Assembly (NCBI RefSeq): GCF_000427465.1
Contig: NZ_ATYB01000014.1
Span: forward strand, 2,193,570-2,257,569
Length of the DNA stretch: 64,000 nucleotides
Reading direction: 5' to 3'
Source of the DNA: Sinorhizobium arboris LMG 14919
Lineage (GTDB): Bacteria; Pseudomonadota; Alphaproteobacteria; Rhizobiales; Rhizobiaceae
Every line of letters starts with the position of its first letter. Within the stretch, counting starts at the first letter, position 1. Positions 17,335 through 26,219 of the stretch are shown here, piece after piece. The notes below the pieces were generated by a model. The model saw only the letters and a program-made list of their open reading frames with translations. It was not told where the DNA came from and searched no databases. The translations under genes and the position numbers were made by a program.

Positions 17335-18183
17335 ATGACACAAGGATATGAATGGCGGGTTTCGGAACTCGTTGATCGGCTCATTGCCCTCGGAGTGAAG
17401 CCAGGAGGCGTTCTGCTCGTTCACTGTTCCTTTCGCAGCATCCGGCCCGTCGAAGGCGGGCCGCTCGGCTTGATTGCCGCCCTGCGCACCGCCATCGGTC
17501 GGGAAGGCACGCTCGTCATGCCGTCCTGGTCGGGTCTCGACGACGAGCCGTTCGACCCGGCGACGACACCTGCAGCATCCGATCTCGGAATACTGGCCGG
17601 CACATTCTGGCGTCTGGAGGATGTAACGCGCAGCGACCATCCATTCGCGTTTGCAGCAGCGGGCCTGCTTGCCGCTCGGATCACATCAGACACTCTGCCT
17701 CTGCCCCCGCACGCTCCCGCAAGTCCGATCGGGCGTATCCACGAACTCGACGGCCAAGTGCTCCTCCTCGGAGTCGGACATGACGCGGACACCACATTGC
17801 ATCTCGCCGAGGTCATGGCAGAGGTTCCCTACCGAGTACCGAGACACTGTACGGTCCTCGACCGCGGCAGGCCGATCCGCATCGACTATCGCGAGAACGA
17901 TCACTGCTGCCAGAACTTTGACCTTGCCGACACCTGGCTCAGGCGAAAGGGCTTGCAGCGAGAAGGCCCGGTTGGCCACGCCCATGCCCGCCTGATCCGC
18001 TCCCGCGACATCGTGAGGATAGCCACGGACCAGTTGGCGCGAGATCCGCTCGTTTTCCTGCACACGACGGAGGCAGGATGCGACGAATGCGATGCGGCAC
18101 GCCAGTCGGTCGGCCGCACTCGTTGCGACGGCTTTGATTCCGGGCCCCCTCGTCCCGCTCTCCGCGGCGAGCGATCAACCTGA
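17335..18183 (+). CDS. AAC(3)-family N-acetyltransferase
   Basis: 282 aa from the ATG at 17335 (AGGA six bases upstream). Family marks are LLVHCSFRSIRPVEGGPLG, GTLVMPSWSG, the FDPATTPAASDLGILAGTFW segment, the RSDHPFAFAAAG block with the His used in acetyl transfer, and LLLGVGHDADTTLHLAE. These match the aminoglycoside 3-N-acetyltransferase/YokD fold. The family includes resistance enzymes and biosynthetic or housekeeping homologues, so resistance cannot be assumed. A terminator-bearing leader precedes it and a YcaO gene is divergent, which suggests a shared role with a modified peptide or an amine metabolite. The C-terminus is rich in Cys/Asp (AGCDECDAA), unlike most members. Confidence 0.82.
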   Translation: MTQGYEWRVSELVDRLIALGVKPGGVLLVHCSFRSIRPVEGGPLGLIAALRTAIGREGTLVMPSWSGLDDEPFDPATTPAASDLGILAGTFWRLEDVTRSDHPFAFAAAGLLAARITSDTLPLPPHAPASPIGRIHELDGQVLLLGVGHDADTTLHLAEVMAEVPYRVPRHCTVLDRGRPIRIDYRENDHCCQNFDLADTWLRRKGLQREGPVGHAHARLIRSRDIVRIATDQLARDPLVFLHTTEAGCDECDAARQSVGRTRCDGFDSGPPRPALRGERST

Positions 18184-18294
18184 CGCTGCCTTCAATCGCA
18201 GAGACAGCCTCGAAATTGTCAGCAGCAATGCTGGTGACTTCGCCCGCACGGAATGTAAGTTGGCACCCATCTACCAATCACGAAGAGAACTCCA

Positions 18295-18633
18295 ATGCCC
18301 CGTTTTCTAGCCGTGTACACCATGAAGCCCGAAGACCTCGCCTCATTCCGCAGCCTGCCCAAGGCAGAGCAGGACGCAATCGATGCCGTCGGCCTGGAAC
18401 AGTGGACAGCGTGGGAGGACAGAAACGCCGCATCCATCCTTGATCGTGGTGGCATGGTGGGCAAGACGACGCGCGTAACCAGGAACGGTATCGCCGATGC
18501 TGTGAACCCCTTCTGCGGCTACATTGTCGTCGAGGCTGAAAACATCGAGGCCGCGGCGCGGCTGTTCGAAGACCACCCGCATATCACAGTGTTTCCAGGA
18601 GACGGCGTCGACATCATGCCCTTTCTGACCTGA
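18295..18633 (+). CDS. YCII-like small protein
   Basis: 112 aa, beginning MPRFLAVYTMKPEDLASFR with a ferredoxin-like alternation of strands and helices. The block NPFCGYIVVEAENIEAAARLF followed by DHPHITVFPGDGVDIMPFL matches the YCII/DGPF-type dimeric beta-barrel proteins. No catalytic function is established for most members. It follows the acetyltransferase by 111 bp on the same strand; co-transcription is possible. Confidence 0.75.
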   Translation: MPRFLAVYTMKPEDLASFRSLPKAEQDAIDAVGLEQWTAWEDRNAASILDRGGMVGKTTRVTRNGIADAVNPFCGYIVVEAENIEAAARLFEDHPHITVFPGDGVDIMPFLT

Positions 18634-18708
18634 ACTCCTTCAGAGCATGCCAACTATGGAGTCCAGCGCCGAAACGCCCGCTGTAAATGCCCTGGGTTTG
18701 TAGAATTA

Positions 18709-18743
18709 GGCCGCTCCGATATTCATTGCTTTATGGAGCGGCC
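18709..18743. terminator. Possible bidirectional terminator between convergent genes
   Basis: GGCCGCTCC (18709-18717) and GGAGCGGCC (18735-18743) form a 9-bp perfect stem with a long 17-nt AT-rich loop, between the YCII-like gene and the convergent ClpP-like gene. No T-run follows directly, so it may act as a weak terminator or a processing stem. Confidence 0.4.
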
Positions 18744-18751
18744 CGTCGCAG

Positions 18752-19981
18752 TTATTTAACCGCCACAGGTGTCTCGGTGGTTCGATACGTTTCCAGCTGT
18801 CGTTCGACGTCACTTAACTTTGTTTGCGGCGGAACCAGATCGAGGGCCCGCATCATGTCGTCGATCCAGTCGCCTGTCGAAAGTCGAATAGTCGTCTCGG
18901 ACGATGAATATGACCACAGGTCGTTTTTCTCTTCGAGTTCCGAGAACAATTCCTCGATCGTGCCGCCTGGCTTGTAGAACGTTGTCGGGCTCACGACGTC
19001 CGGGGAGAACAGGCACCAGACGAACCGATCGCCATCCTGTGTTTTTGCAATCGGCAGGTAGGCGACCCAGGTAGCGCCAGTGCTCTGCGTAACCTTGCGT
19101 ACACCGAATGCTATGGCCTCCTCGCCGTTCTCCATTAGCTGCGAGCCTTCGATGAACTCGTTGAGAACAGAAAAGGCAGTCTCAAACCCATCGGCACTGC
19201 TTCGGCGCTGTAGATGGTAGTATCGATTGACGCACCCGTTTAGGATCATCGATTGCGTGAAGCCGTAGTTTTTCCCGATTTGGTACGAGTAATCCGTGTA
19301 TGCGATGCCGAGCACCCGCACAGCATCGACATCGTCGGCCATATACATCTCGTCTCGCCCAGGTGCGAGCAAACGGGGCAGTTCAGCTGGAACTATGTAG
19401 AGACGGTCAGCGAGCGCAACTAGCCGCGCGATTCCGAGAACTGCGGCGCGATATGCCTCTTGAACCAGTCCCGCCTCGTATTTGCCGTCCGGGACGGTAA
19501 GATATGGCGCGTGAAATCCGAGGCGGGCATCCTTCTCCAGCGAGCGGGACGGCTTCTGGCTGGGCAGTGGGTCGTTCTCTCCCACAGGCGTCGGGTCTTT
19601 CGGAAGATGAACGCCGCCGAGGAACGCGATTGCGCAGGCCGAATAGCAGGCGTCCGCTGACCTGACGACTGTCGCGAGACCAAGGCGGCGAAAAGTGATC
19701 GCGAGATCGATACCCTCGTGGAATTCGCCCCCTGAGCTGTTCAGGGCGATGACGATCCGCCGCCATGGGTCCTGCTGAGGGGAGACGTCGGCATTGCGCA
19801 GAGCCTCTGCGACTCGACCGCTGTCTCCCTCGACAATTTCGCCCTCCAGCCGGAACCTGGCCTCGGCTCCAATCTGTCCGTCCTTGATCCCCTCGAACAC
19901 AACTTCCGCGGCGTGGGTCATCGACGCAAGGGTGAGTGCCGAGATCATTGCGGCGCAGAGGGTCAAAGGACGAAGCATCAT
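18752..19981 (-). CDS. Secreted COG3904-type ClpP-like protein
   Basis: 409 aa from the ATG at 19981, which overlaps the stop of the preceding gene by 4 bp. A signal peptide (MMLRPLTLCAAMISALTLAS, cut near THA-A) is followed by a crotonase/ClpP-like domain: IVIALNSSGGEFHEGIDLAI (oxyanion glycines) and ADACYSACAIAFLGGV, where the Ser of YSAC stands at the nucleophile position. Further on are GFHAPYLTVPDG and a C-terminal region of about 200 residues without a recognised family. Known relatives are predicted periplasmic ClpP-like proteins without demonstrated protease activity. Coupling to the secreted protein encoded just upstream suggests that the two act together outside the cytoplasm. Confidence 0.75.
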   Translation of the reverse strand: MMLRPLTLCAAMISALTLASMTHAAEVVFEGIKDGQIGAEARFRLEGEIVEGDSGRVAEALRNADVSPQQDPWRRIVIALNSSGGEFHEGIDLAITFRRLGLATVVRSADACYSACAIAFLGGVHLPKDPTPVGENDPLPSQKPSRSLEKDARLGFHAPYLTVPDGKYEAGLVQEAYRAAVLGIARLVALADRLYIVPAELPRLLAPGRDEMYMADDVDAVRVLGIAYTDYSYQIGKNYGFTQSMILNGCVNRYYHLQRRSSADGFETAFSVLNEFIEGSQLMENGEEAIAFGVRKVTQSTGATWVAYLPIAKTQDGDRFVWCLFSPDVVSPTTFYKPGGTIEELFSELEEKNDLWSYSSSETTIRLSTGDWIDDMMRALDLVPPQTKLSDVERQLETYRTTETPVAVK

Positions 19982-20484
19982 TTTGCGATTCCCGGGCAGA
20001 GCTCCTGAAAAATGCTCAGCGCGGTGCGATATCCCGACGCGGACGAACCATCCAGAATTTCTCCGGAAGCCACATTGCGAACGACGTAATCCGCCATCAG
20101 GTCGGACGACGTCGCCTTTCCTTCGAAGGCATAGGCTTGGCCATAGACATCTGTCCACGTCCGCTTCTTGCAGTTGGCGGTGACCCTGTCTCCAACCTTG
20201 ATTTCGGCCATCGTACGCTTCACGCAGGCCATCGAATAATCCTGCTCGTATTCGACACAGTAAGCTTTCGCGTCCTTGGGGGTGTGTTTGACTACGATGA
20301 CGGCTTTAGAGGTGCCGATCCCGGATTTTGAAACCGTCGTCAGATGCATGCCGGCACGGGAGCCGTAGTAGATAGAGTGCTCATCCTCCGCATGCGCCGC
20401 AGATGAAGCGACGGCCATTGTCGCCGCCAAAGGCATCAGGACACGCATGGTGCGAACCAGCCATGTATTAGAGTTCAAACCCAT
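19978..20484 (-). CDS. Secreted protein of unknown function
   Basis: 168 aa from the ATG at 20484, chosen for the strong AGGAGAGG upstream. A signal peptide ends near SSAAHA-ED. The mature part begins DEHSIYYGSRAGMHLTTVSK and has four Cys residues (AYCVEY, MACVK, TANCKK, ELCPG) that could form two disulfides in the periplasm. The segment IKVGDRVTANC looks like a small beta-barrel. I recognise no family. Its stop overlaps the start of the ClpP-like gene (ATGA), so it is the first gene of a coupled pair. Confidence 0.75.
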   Translation of the reverse strand: MGLNSNTWLVRTMRVLMPLAATMAVASSAAHAEDEHSIYYGSRAGMHLTTVSKSGIGTSKAVIVVKHTPKDAKAYCVEYEQDYSMACVKRTMAEIKVGDRVTANCKKRTWTDVYGQAYAFEGKATSSDLMADYVVRNVASGEILDGSSASGYRTALSIFQELCPGIAK

Positions 20485-20742
20485 AAGGTGCCTCTCCTTT
20501 ATGCCCGCGAGGGCGGCTTCGACTTCAATGCGGTTCGGGCCTGGAGAATTGTCCATAAAGGTTCATTCATTCAGGTTCCTCAGTTCTTCAGCAGTACTAT
20601 GAATCATGCGGACTCCGCAGGGCGAACATGCGAAGCCCGCCTCGCCGTAGCAACTGGTAAAGGTTGATATGTTCTCGCGTTACAACCATCCTGAAAGGAT
20701 GGTCATGTGGATACGCGCCCACCACCTTCTGTTCCGTCCAGT

Positions 20743-21978
20743 TCAATGAAGGTTCGCCGTCCCGAACATGGCCTGCAAGAACTTTTCCTTCTCATCCGAC
20801 TGGACGGGCGAATTGCCTCGGGTGAACACCAGAGTCCTCCATGCGTCGCGACCGATGACGAAAATCGTCACCTCGACGTTGCTGTCATCGAACTTGACGG
20901 CCTTCCCGGTGGCTCGCAGGGCGGGCAAGCCTCTAACGGTGACCGGCTGCCACTCGGTGGAGATGCTGACGTCCGAAGCGACTGCCTTCTTGATCGCGTC
21001 AGCATAGACGGCCGCCTCGACACCGCCGGATGGAAACTGCTCGTAGCCGAGTATGACCTCTGAGAGCAGTTCATTGGAGGCGAAGTAAAAAGCACGGCCG
21101 CTGTTGGTAGTCATTTCCTGCGCCTGCCACGTCTTTCCGATTGTCGCCGTCTTCTTCGTGACCGGGTTGACCCACGTCTGGGTGGCGGTGAGATTTCTAG
21201 CGGACTGCTGATCCTCGGCAATCAGGATGACGTTGATCGCGAACAAGGCTACGACGACCGCCATCGCCGCCGAAAGTCGTACTTTCGACGGCTTGGCGAC
21301 CACGGCAGGATTGCCTTCATCGTAGCTTGCGGCCTTACCTGCCGCGAGGCGACGGTACTGGCGAATTTGCGTAAAGAGGGCGACGACGGGGATGCCGAGA
21401 CCAAGGCCGGCGACCCACACCTTGAGCTCCCTGCCCAAGAAAAAGCTGAAGCGGCTCCGGCCCGAAGGAACGGGTACGCGCACGCCGACGATGGCCTTCC
21501 CAGGCGTAAAACCGGTCGCCATCATGGACATGGCGAGGAACACGGTGACGAGGGGAAGCAGAAGGACGCCGAATAAAGCGGAATTCATGGTGACGATCTG
21601 GAAGTAGACATCCGGTGCATACAGGAGGGTCCATAGACCGATACAGAACCCGAGGAGCGGTCCGAATATGAGATTGTCGATTAATCTCGCCCATAAGCGA
21701 GGCCATGGTCGCGAGCTCACGACGCCGCCTGCTTCGGGTGCGGGTGGCGCAAAGGCAGGCGGGGGTAGTCCTGGTGGTTGAGTGGCCGGCTGAGGGGGCG
21801 GCGTTACAAAAGCATTCGCGAGGACGGGATGATCGCCAGCCCGTTGCCAGGCTTCCATTCCTTCCTGCCGCACATATGTCTCGCTGTTGATCTGCCCGCC
21901 TTTGACAAGACTGCGAAGTTCGTCTTCTTCAACAGGGCCCTTCTGATCCTCTCCTGCCGCATAGTACCAATCTGCCAT
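20743..21978 (-). CDS. GYF_2 and RDD domain membrane protein
   Basis: 411 aa from the ATG at 21978. The N-terminus MADWYYAAGEDQKGPVEEDEL with GMEAWQRAGDHP is a GYF_2 domain (residues 1-55). A proline-rich linker (PPPQPATQPPGLPPPAFAPP) leads to an RDD-type membrane domain starting RLWARLIDNLIFGPLLGF, with GFTPGKAIVGVRV and two or three spans, then a further span AAMAVVVALFAINVILIA. The C-terminal 140 residues are extracytoplasmic. The GYF_2 domain probably binds proline-rich sequence, perhaps its own linker. Function unknown. Confidence 0.8.
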   Translation of the reverse strand: MADWYYAAGEDQKGPVEEDELRSLVKGGQINSETYVRQEGMEAWQRAGDHPVLANAFVTPPPQPATQPPGLPPPAFAPPAPEAGGVVSSRPWPRLWARLIDNLIFGPLLGFCIGLWTLLYAPDVYFQIVTMNSALFGVLLLPLVTVFLAMSMMATGFTPGKAIVGVRVPVPSGRSRFSFFLGRELKVWVAGLGLGIPVVALFTQIRQYRRLAAGKAASYDEGNPAVVAKPSKVRLSAAMAVVVALFAINVILIAEDQQSARNLTATQTWVNPVTKKTATIGKTWQAQEMTTNSGRAFYFASNELLSEVILGYEQFPSGGVEAAVYADAIKKAVASDVSISTEWQPVTVRGLPALRATGKAVKFDDSNVEVTIFVIGRDAWRTLVFTRGNSPVQSDEKEKFLQAMFGTANLH

Positions 21979-22225
21979 GCTTTCAGCCCCCGCACCGTCT
22001 ACGTCCACAACTAGCACGAGCACAACGCGCCGTAAAGTTGCAGTGAAGACCGCCGAGGTCGATGCGCATTCAAATCTTTGAAGTCCTCACATAGGTGGAC
22101 AAAAGAACGGTTGCAGGGTCTATGCAGCTCCTTGCCCGGGTGCGGCTGCCATGGAGCCATCAACACCGCATTCGGTGGATTAAAGCACAACTTTTAATCG
22201 ATGCAGCAAACTGCAAATTCAGCCA

Positions 22226-22504
22226 TCATTGCGCCTTTGGAACAAATCCCACCGCAAATCCAAACAACCGGCCAATTTTCACTAAAGTTTCAAGCGTTGG
22301 GTTCGCGCTCCCGGCTTCGATCTCAGCAATTTGGCGCCTGGTGAGCGATAGGATCTTGGCGAATTCATTCTGTGTCAAACCAAGCCCTCTACGGATTTCA
22401 GCAACCGCTTCAGGCAGTCTTAAGTCGCCGGCTCGGGCACGCTCCGCCAGCGTTCGCCGGTTTTGTAGAATCTCTTCTTTCGTGGGTTTCTTCCATCGAG
22501 CCAT
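22226..22504 (-). CDS. hipB: HipB-type XRE antitoxin
   Basis: 92 aa. A basic N-terminus (MARWKKPTKEEILQNRRTLA) is followed by an XRE helix-turn-helix (LPEAVAEIRRGLGLTQNEFAKILSLTRRQIAEIEAG in pieces over residues about 30-65) and PTLETLVKIGRLFGFAVGF. It lies 17 bp downstream of hipA on the same strand, so the antitoxin is second in the operon, opposite to the classical hipB-hipA order. It would bind the palindromes upstream of hipA together with the toxin. Confidence 0.85.
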   Translation of the reverse strand: MARWKKPTKEEILQNRRTLAERARAGDLRLPEAVAEIRRGLGLTQNEFAKILSLTRRQIAEIEAGSANPTLETLVKIGRLFGFAVGFVPKAQ

Positions 22505-22521
22505 TTAGCTGTCCTTCGGCA

Positions 22522-23844
22522 TCACTGGCACGCCTCCAGAACGCTGTCCGCGATTTCAATGCAACGTCCCATCGCCCGGTCCGGAATGTCCGGAGACGCC
22601 CCCAATTCTTTCGCGATAGCCGGAGCCTGGCGCAGATGTTCGGCAAACTCGGAAAGCGCAGCCGCAAGAGCTTTCTGCTCATCGGGATGGGGCATCAGTT
22701 CGGCACAAATCCGATTCCAATTGGGAAGATGGTCGCGACCACCGTCACGCATCATTGCCCATCGGGTGGAGCGAACGATACCCTCCTTCGCAAGCCGCAT
22801 TGGCGCGAAATCAAAGAGCGGAGACAGGCGGATCGTACCGTCCTGGTGCTTGCTCAGTGCCGAGTTGCGGCCGTGATTATCGGGGTTGCCGAGCGCCAGG
22901 TTTGCGATATCCCGTTTCAGGTATTCGACGATGTCCGTGAAGGGATCGGCCGAATATTGCCGCAGAATGTCGATGTAGGCCTCGTGCGTGCCGATATGGC
23001 CGAAGTCGGCAACCCCGATAGCAGAGACCAGGCTTTCTTGGCCTAGTCGGACGGTTCCGCCGTCTTCTTTCTTCTTCCGATCGAAACGGGGAATGACTAG
23101 GACACCTTCGGCATAGCTCGAGGGTTCGCTGACATTTAGACCAATCTCTTGAGCAATCCTTGAATAGAGGGCTTCGCCTTCGAGGATCAGGCGGTCCACA
23201 GGTTCGTTGCTGCGTACCAGCTTGACGATGACGTGGCGCACGGCTTCATCATCGGTCACGAAGCTGTCGGGATAATAGAGCCCGTCATTAGCCTGGGTCA
23301 TCGCGACCTTCGGCCATTCGCCTTGCAGGCCGCTCGAGCCGGAGGCGAGCAATCCGAAACGATCGGCGACTTCCATGAAGCGATCCGACCGCTCAAGGAT
23401 TTCCGCTTCTGTAACCCCCAGGCGCTCGACACCGCGCAGCCGTTCCGTTTCGGCTTTTGCCGCTTCCTTGATCCGGATATTGCCTATGCCCCCTGTCGCT
23501 GATCGCAGCAGCAGTGGGAAATCAGCGGCGCGCGAGCCTTCAGCAAGGCCGAGGTGGTCGGCAAGCTTTCGCCTTGCATGCCCTTGGGGCATGAGATCCA
23601 AAAGGAAGGGCGGCCAGCTGCGGCTATATCGGTTTTCGAGGTCAACGGCATAACGGACGGACAACGCGCGATGGTCGCTGACCATCTGGCCACTCGCAAA
23701 CTCCGCCGATGCCACGGAGACGAAATAGTCGAGATCGTAATCGACGATGGAGGCACCCTGAAACCCGGCTGCGTCGTCCTTGAGTTCTAGCGTCGCGGCG
23801 TGATGCCACTCCCCATCAAAATGGGCTTGGAGCGTTAGGCGCAT
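22522..23844 (-). CDS. hipA: HipA-type serine/threonine kinase toxin
   Basis: 440 aa. The N-terminal HipA_N region (to about residue 110) is followed by a kinase-like domain: ASGSSGLQGEWPKV in the P-loop position, HVIVKLV with the ATP-contacting Lys, the catalytic loop LALGNPDNHGRN (about 317-327) and the metal-binding LSPLFDFAPM (about 340-349). All key residues appear present, so it should be active. HipA proteins phosphorylate aminoacyl-tRNA synthetases such as GltX and cause growth arrest. ATG 23844 follows AAAGGG; the start codon lies within the first operator arm. Confidence 0.88.
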   Translation of the reverse strand: MRLTLQAHFDGEWHHAATLELKDDAAGFQGASIVDYDLDYFVSVASAEFASGQMVSDHRALSVRYAVDLENRYSRSWPPFLLDLMPQGHARRKLADHLGLAEGSRAADFPLLLRSATGGIGNIRIKEAAKAETERLRGVERLGVTEAEILERSDRFMEVADRFGLLASGSSGLQGEWPKVAMTQANDGLYYPDSFVTDDEAVRHVIVKLVRSNEPVDRLILEGEALYSRIAQEIGLNVSEPSSYAEGVLVIPRFDRKKKEDGGTVRLGQESLVSAIGVADFGHIGTHEAYIDILRQYSADPFTDIVEYLKRDIANLALGNPDNHGRNSALSKHQDGTIRLSPLFDFAPMRLAKEGIVRSTRWAMMRDGGRDHLPNWNRICAELMPHPDEQKALAAALSEFAEHLRQAPAIAKELGASPDIPDRAMGRCIEIADSVLEACQ

Positions 23845-23874
23845 TAATTGACCCTTTCAATGGATCAATTAATG
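23842..23874. promoter_or_regulatory. Palindromic operator over the hipA start
   Basis: CATTAATTGA (23842-23851) and TCAATTAATG (23865-23874) are perfect 10-bp inverted arms 13 bp apart. The first three bases are the hipA start codon on the minus strand and the spacer holds its ribosome site. On the minus strand TTGAAT and TAATTG stand 17 bp apart as a possible promoter, placing this palindrome over the -10 region. Confidence 0.65.
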
Positions 23875-23886
23875 CATTTCCTTTAG

Positions 23887-23916
23887 TTATTCAACCCATC
23901 AAAGTGGGTTGAATAA
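23887..23916. promoter_or_regulatory. Second palindromic operator upstream of hipA
   Basis: TTATTCAACCCA (23887-23898) and TGGGTTGAATAA (23905-23916) form a perfect 12-bp inverted repeat with a 6-bp centre. It lies 42 bp upstream of the hipA start and overlaps the candidate -35 element. It is a likely HipA-HipB operator, though its sequence differs from the first palindrome. Confidence 0.6.
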
Positions 23917-24278
23917 ACTTCATCCTCGTCCTTGCGATGGGGGTGATGCAGCTGTGGGCGATCATTTCGGCCTGACGCGGGCTGATCTCGTGCTGCGTGC
24001 CCTCCCGTGGGCGGACCGCATAACGATGCGCGCCCTGCCCTTTCAGATCGCCAAATCTCCCATCCCCGATTGCCCCGAGAGCAGCGGCGTCCACTTTCTC
24101 CGACGCGATGTTGCTGATCGCCGAAATGGCTGCTTCGTCGTAAAAATCAAGTGGACGGTTTTGCCATGAGTTGCCCACTCTCGCGTCCGGCGACGGCTCA
24201 TCCCGGAGAAAGTACCCGCAATTCCTCGCGCGCCGCGATCCCTCCCACGTCCTCAAATTGGGGGCCGTTCGCGGTCCC
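23917..24278. other. Gap without a recognised gene
   Basis: Between the hip operators and the adenylate cyclase stop. A frame on either strand stays open, but neither gives a recognisable protein. One minus-strand stretch (RPLDFYDEAAISAISNIA, then GDGRFGDLKGQGAHRY) could be a decayed gene. No terminator was found. Confidence 0.4.
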
Positions 24279-26057
24279 TCATTCCGGCAGACCTGCCTTG
24301 ATATAGCCCTCGATGACGTGCTGACGATCGGCATCGTTGCGGAAGGGCTGAGTCCGTCCCCACTGCCGTGCCGAAAAATTCGGAAACTCCGATAGGAATT
24401 CCCTTCCCACCTCGCGCGCTTCCGCGGTACGCCCCAATCGGGCGAGCGCGGCGGCGAGATTGCGTTTTGAGCCAGGCCCACCCGCCTGTGGATGACGGAG
24501 CGTTTCGATAGCATCCCGATACCGACCAGCGGCATACTGGGCCCAGCCGAGAAACGAATAGTGGTCGCCTGGAGGATAGGGATTAAGGCGAAAACTATTC
24601 TCGGCGCACTCGACGGCCTCAGTTGCTCGCCCCTCGAACACCCGGAGATCGGCAAGGTGGGCCCACCCCGCAGAGTGATTGGGGTTGAGGCGAAGCCCCT
24701 GCTCAAACTCCGCCACTCCCGCTTCGAACTCGCCCTCGTAGGCACGCAGGTAGCCAAGCACGATATGGGCGTCGGCATTTTCCGGATCGATTTCCACAGC
24801 TTTCGCGGCGGCGGTGCGGGCGGCAGCGCGATGCTCGTCGACAGGCTCGCCATAATATAGCGCATCGAAATGGTGGCTCATGGCAAGCCAGGCATGCGCG
24901 CCGGCGAAGCCCGGATCGATCTCGATTGCCTTGGCCAGGAGCGGGCGAGCCGCCCTCGTCTCCCGGAGCGATTGCGTCGCCAGCGCGCGCCCCCGAACGA
25001 ACAGGTCGTAGGCCTCGAGATTGGTGACCCGACGGCTCGGAGGAGGTTTCGCCGATGGCAGGGCGTGCGCAAGGGCGTTGATCACCTTGCCGACAACTTC
25101 GTCCTGCAGGGCGAAGATATCCGCGAGGTCGCGGTCCAGGCGTTCGGCCCAAAGACAGCTGGCACTGGACGCGTCGATGAGTTGAGCATTGATCCGTACC
25201 CGTGCGGACGCCCGCCGCACGCTTCCCTCGATAAGATAGCGAACCCCCAGTTCCCTGGCGATCGCGCGCAAGTCCAGCGCGCGATCCCTGTAGGCGAAAC
25301 TCGAATGACGGGCGATCACCAGGAGGCCATCCACCTTGGAAAGATCGGTGATGAGATCTTCCGCGAGGCCTTCGGCGAAATAGTCCTGTTCAGCATCGCT
25401 GCCCAGGGTGGCAAACGGCAGCACGGCAATCGACGCAACCTGCGGCAGGGCCGGCTCGGCATCAGGGCCGCCATGCGCCTGTACAGTCGAAGCGGCGTCC
25501 ACGGTTTCCCACGTTGCCTGGAAAACGCGAATGGGGCGGGCAATGTTCTTCAGCGTGCATTCGCCCTGGTCGATGAACTGTACCGGGAGCTTCCGATCGA
25601 CCTGCTCGTGAACGCTGTGGGTTATTAGCACGCCGCCTGGTTCGGCCATGGCCTCCAGCCGCGCGGCGACATTGACGCCGTCTCCGAACACGTCTTCCTG
25701 GTCAGCCAGCACGTCCCCGAGGTTGATGCCCATGCGGAAAACCAGTCGACGAGCTTGGGCAACCTCCTTGTTCCGCTCGGCCGTCACTCGCTGGAGGTCG
25801 ACGGCGCAGCGCACCGCTTCAATGGCGCTCGCGAACTCCACCAGGAAGCCGTCGCCGGCGGTCTTGAAGATGCGCCCCCGGTGTGCTTCGACCGCTGGCC
25901 GGACGACCTCTCGCAGCAGCCGTTGCAACCGCTTATGGGTGCCGTCCTCATCGGCTTCCATCAAGCGGCTGTAGCCTGCGACGTCAGCCGCAAGAATGAC
26001 TGCCAGTTTCCTTTGCGGTCCGGCAGAAGCCAGGTTTTGTTCGTCGTCGTCCGGCAT
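24279..26057 (-). CDS. Class III adenylate/guanylate cyclase with TPR repeats
   Basis: 592 aa. A cyclase homology domain occupies residues about 15-185: LAVILAADVAGYSRLMEADE with the metal-binding Asp, FKTAGDGFLVEFASA with the second Asp, and GDGVNVAARLEAMAEPGGV. A TolB-like middle domain follows (IAVLPFATLGSDAEQDYFAEGLAEDLITDLSK in parts, then LIEGSVRR), and TPR-like repeats fill the C-terminus from about 345 (AIEIDPGFAGAHAWLAMSHH, AVEIDPENADAHIVLGYL, GLRLNPNHSAGWAHLADL). It probably makes cAMP in response to an unknown signal. Rhizobia carry many such cyclases. The gene is monocistronic here. Confidence 0.88.
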   Translation of the reverse strand: MPDDDEQNLASAGPQRKLAVILAADVAGYSRLMEADEDGTHKRLQRLLREVVRPAVEAHRGRIFKTAGDGFLVEFASAIEAVRCAVDLQRVTAERNKEVAQARRLVFRMGINLGDVLADQEDVFGDGVNVAARLEAMAEPGGVLITHSVHEQVDRKLPVQFIDQGECTLKNIARPIRVFQATWETVDAASTVQAHGGPDAEPALPQVASIAVLPFATLGSDAEQDYFAEGLAEDLITDLSKVDGLLVIARHSSFAYRDRALDLRAIARELGVRYLIEGSVRRASARVRINAQLIDASSASCLWAERLDRDLADIFALQDEVVGKVINALAHALPSAKPPPSRRVTNLEAYDLFVRGRALATQSLRETRAARPLLAKAIEIDPGFAGAHAWLAMSHHFDALYYGEPVDEHRAAARTAAAKAVEIDPENADAHIVLGYLRAYEGEFEAGVAEFEQGLRLNPNHSAGWAHLADLRVFEGRATEAVECAENSFRLNPYPPGDHYSFLGWAQYAAGRYRDAIETLRHPQAGGPGSKRNLAAALARLGRTAEAREVGREFLSEFPNFSARQWGRTQPFRNDADRQHVIEGYIKAGLPE

Positions 26058-26219
26058 TGGAGGAGGGTACGCCGCACCAGTTCGGCCTTCAACAGGGATC
26101 GTGGTTTCGGCGGCAATCGCATTGGGATTCGCTCAACGCCGCGGAGGTGCCAGCTGGTCGCTGAATTTCATCGCGACCAGTTCGCCTGCGGCAGGATGTG
26201 CTCATGCCTTGGCGGATCG

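Noticed and set aside
23891..24865. Minus-strand frame of 324 codons next to the hip operators
   Set aside because: Most of it is an alternative frame of the adenylate cyclase. Only the last 90 codons lie in the gap, and they match nothing that I recognise.
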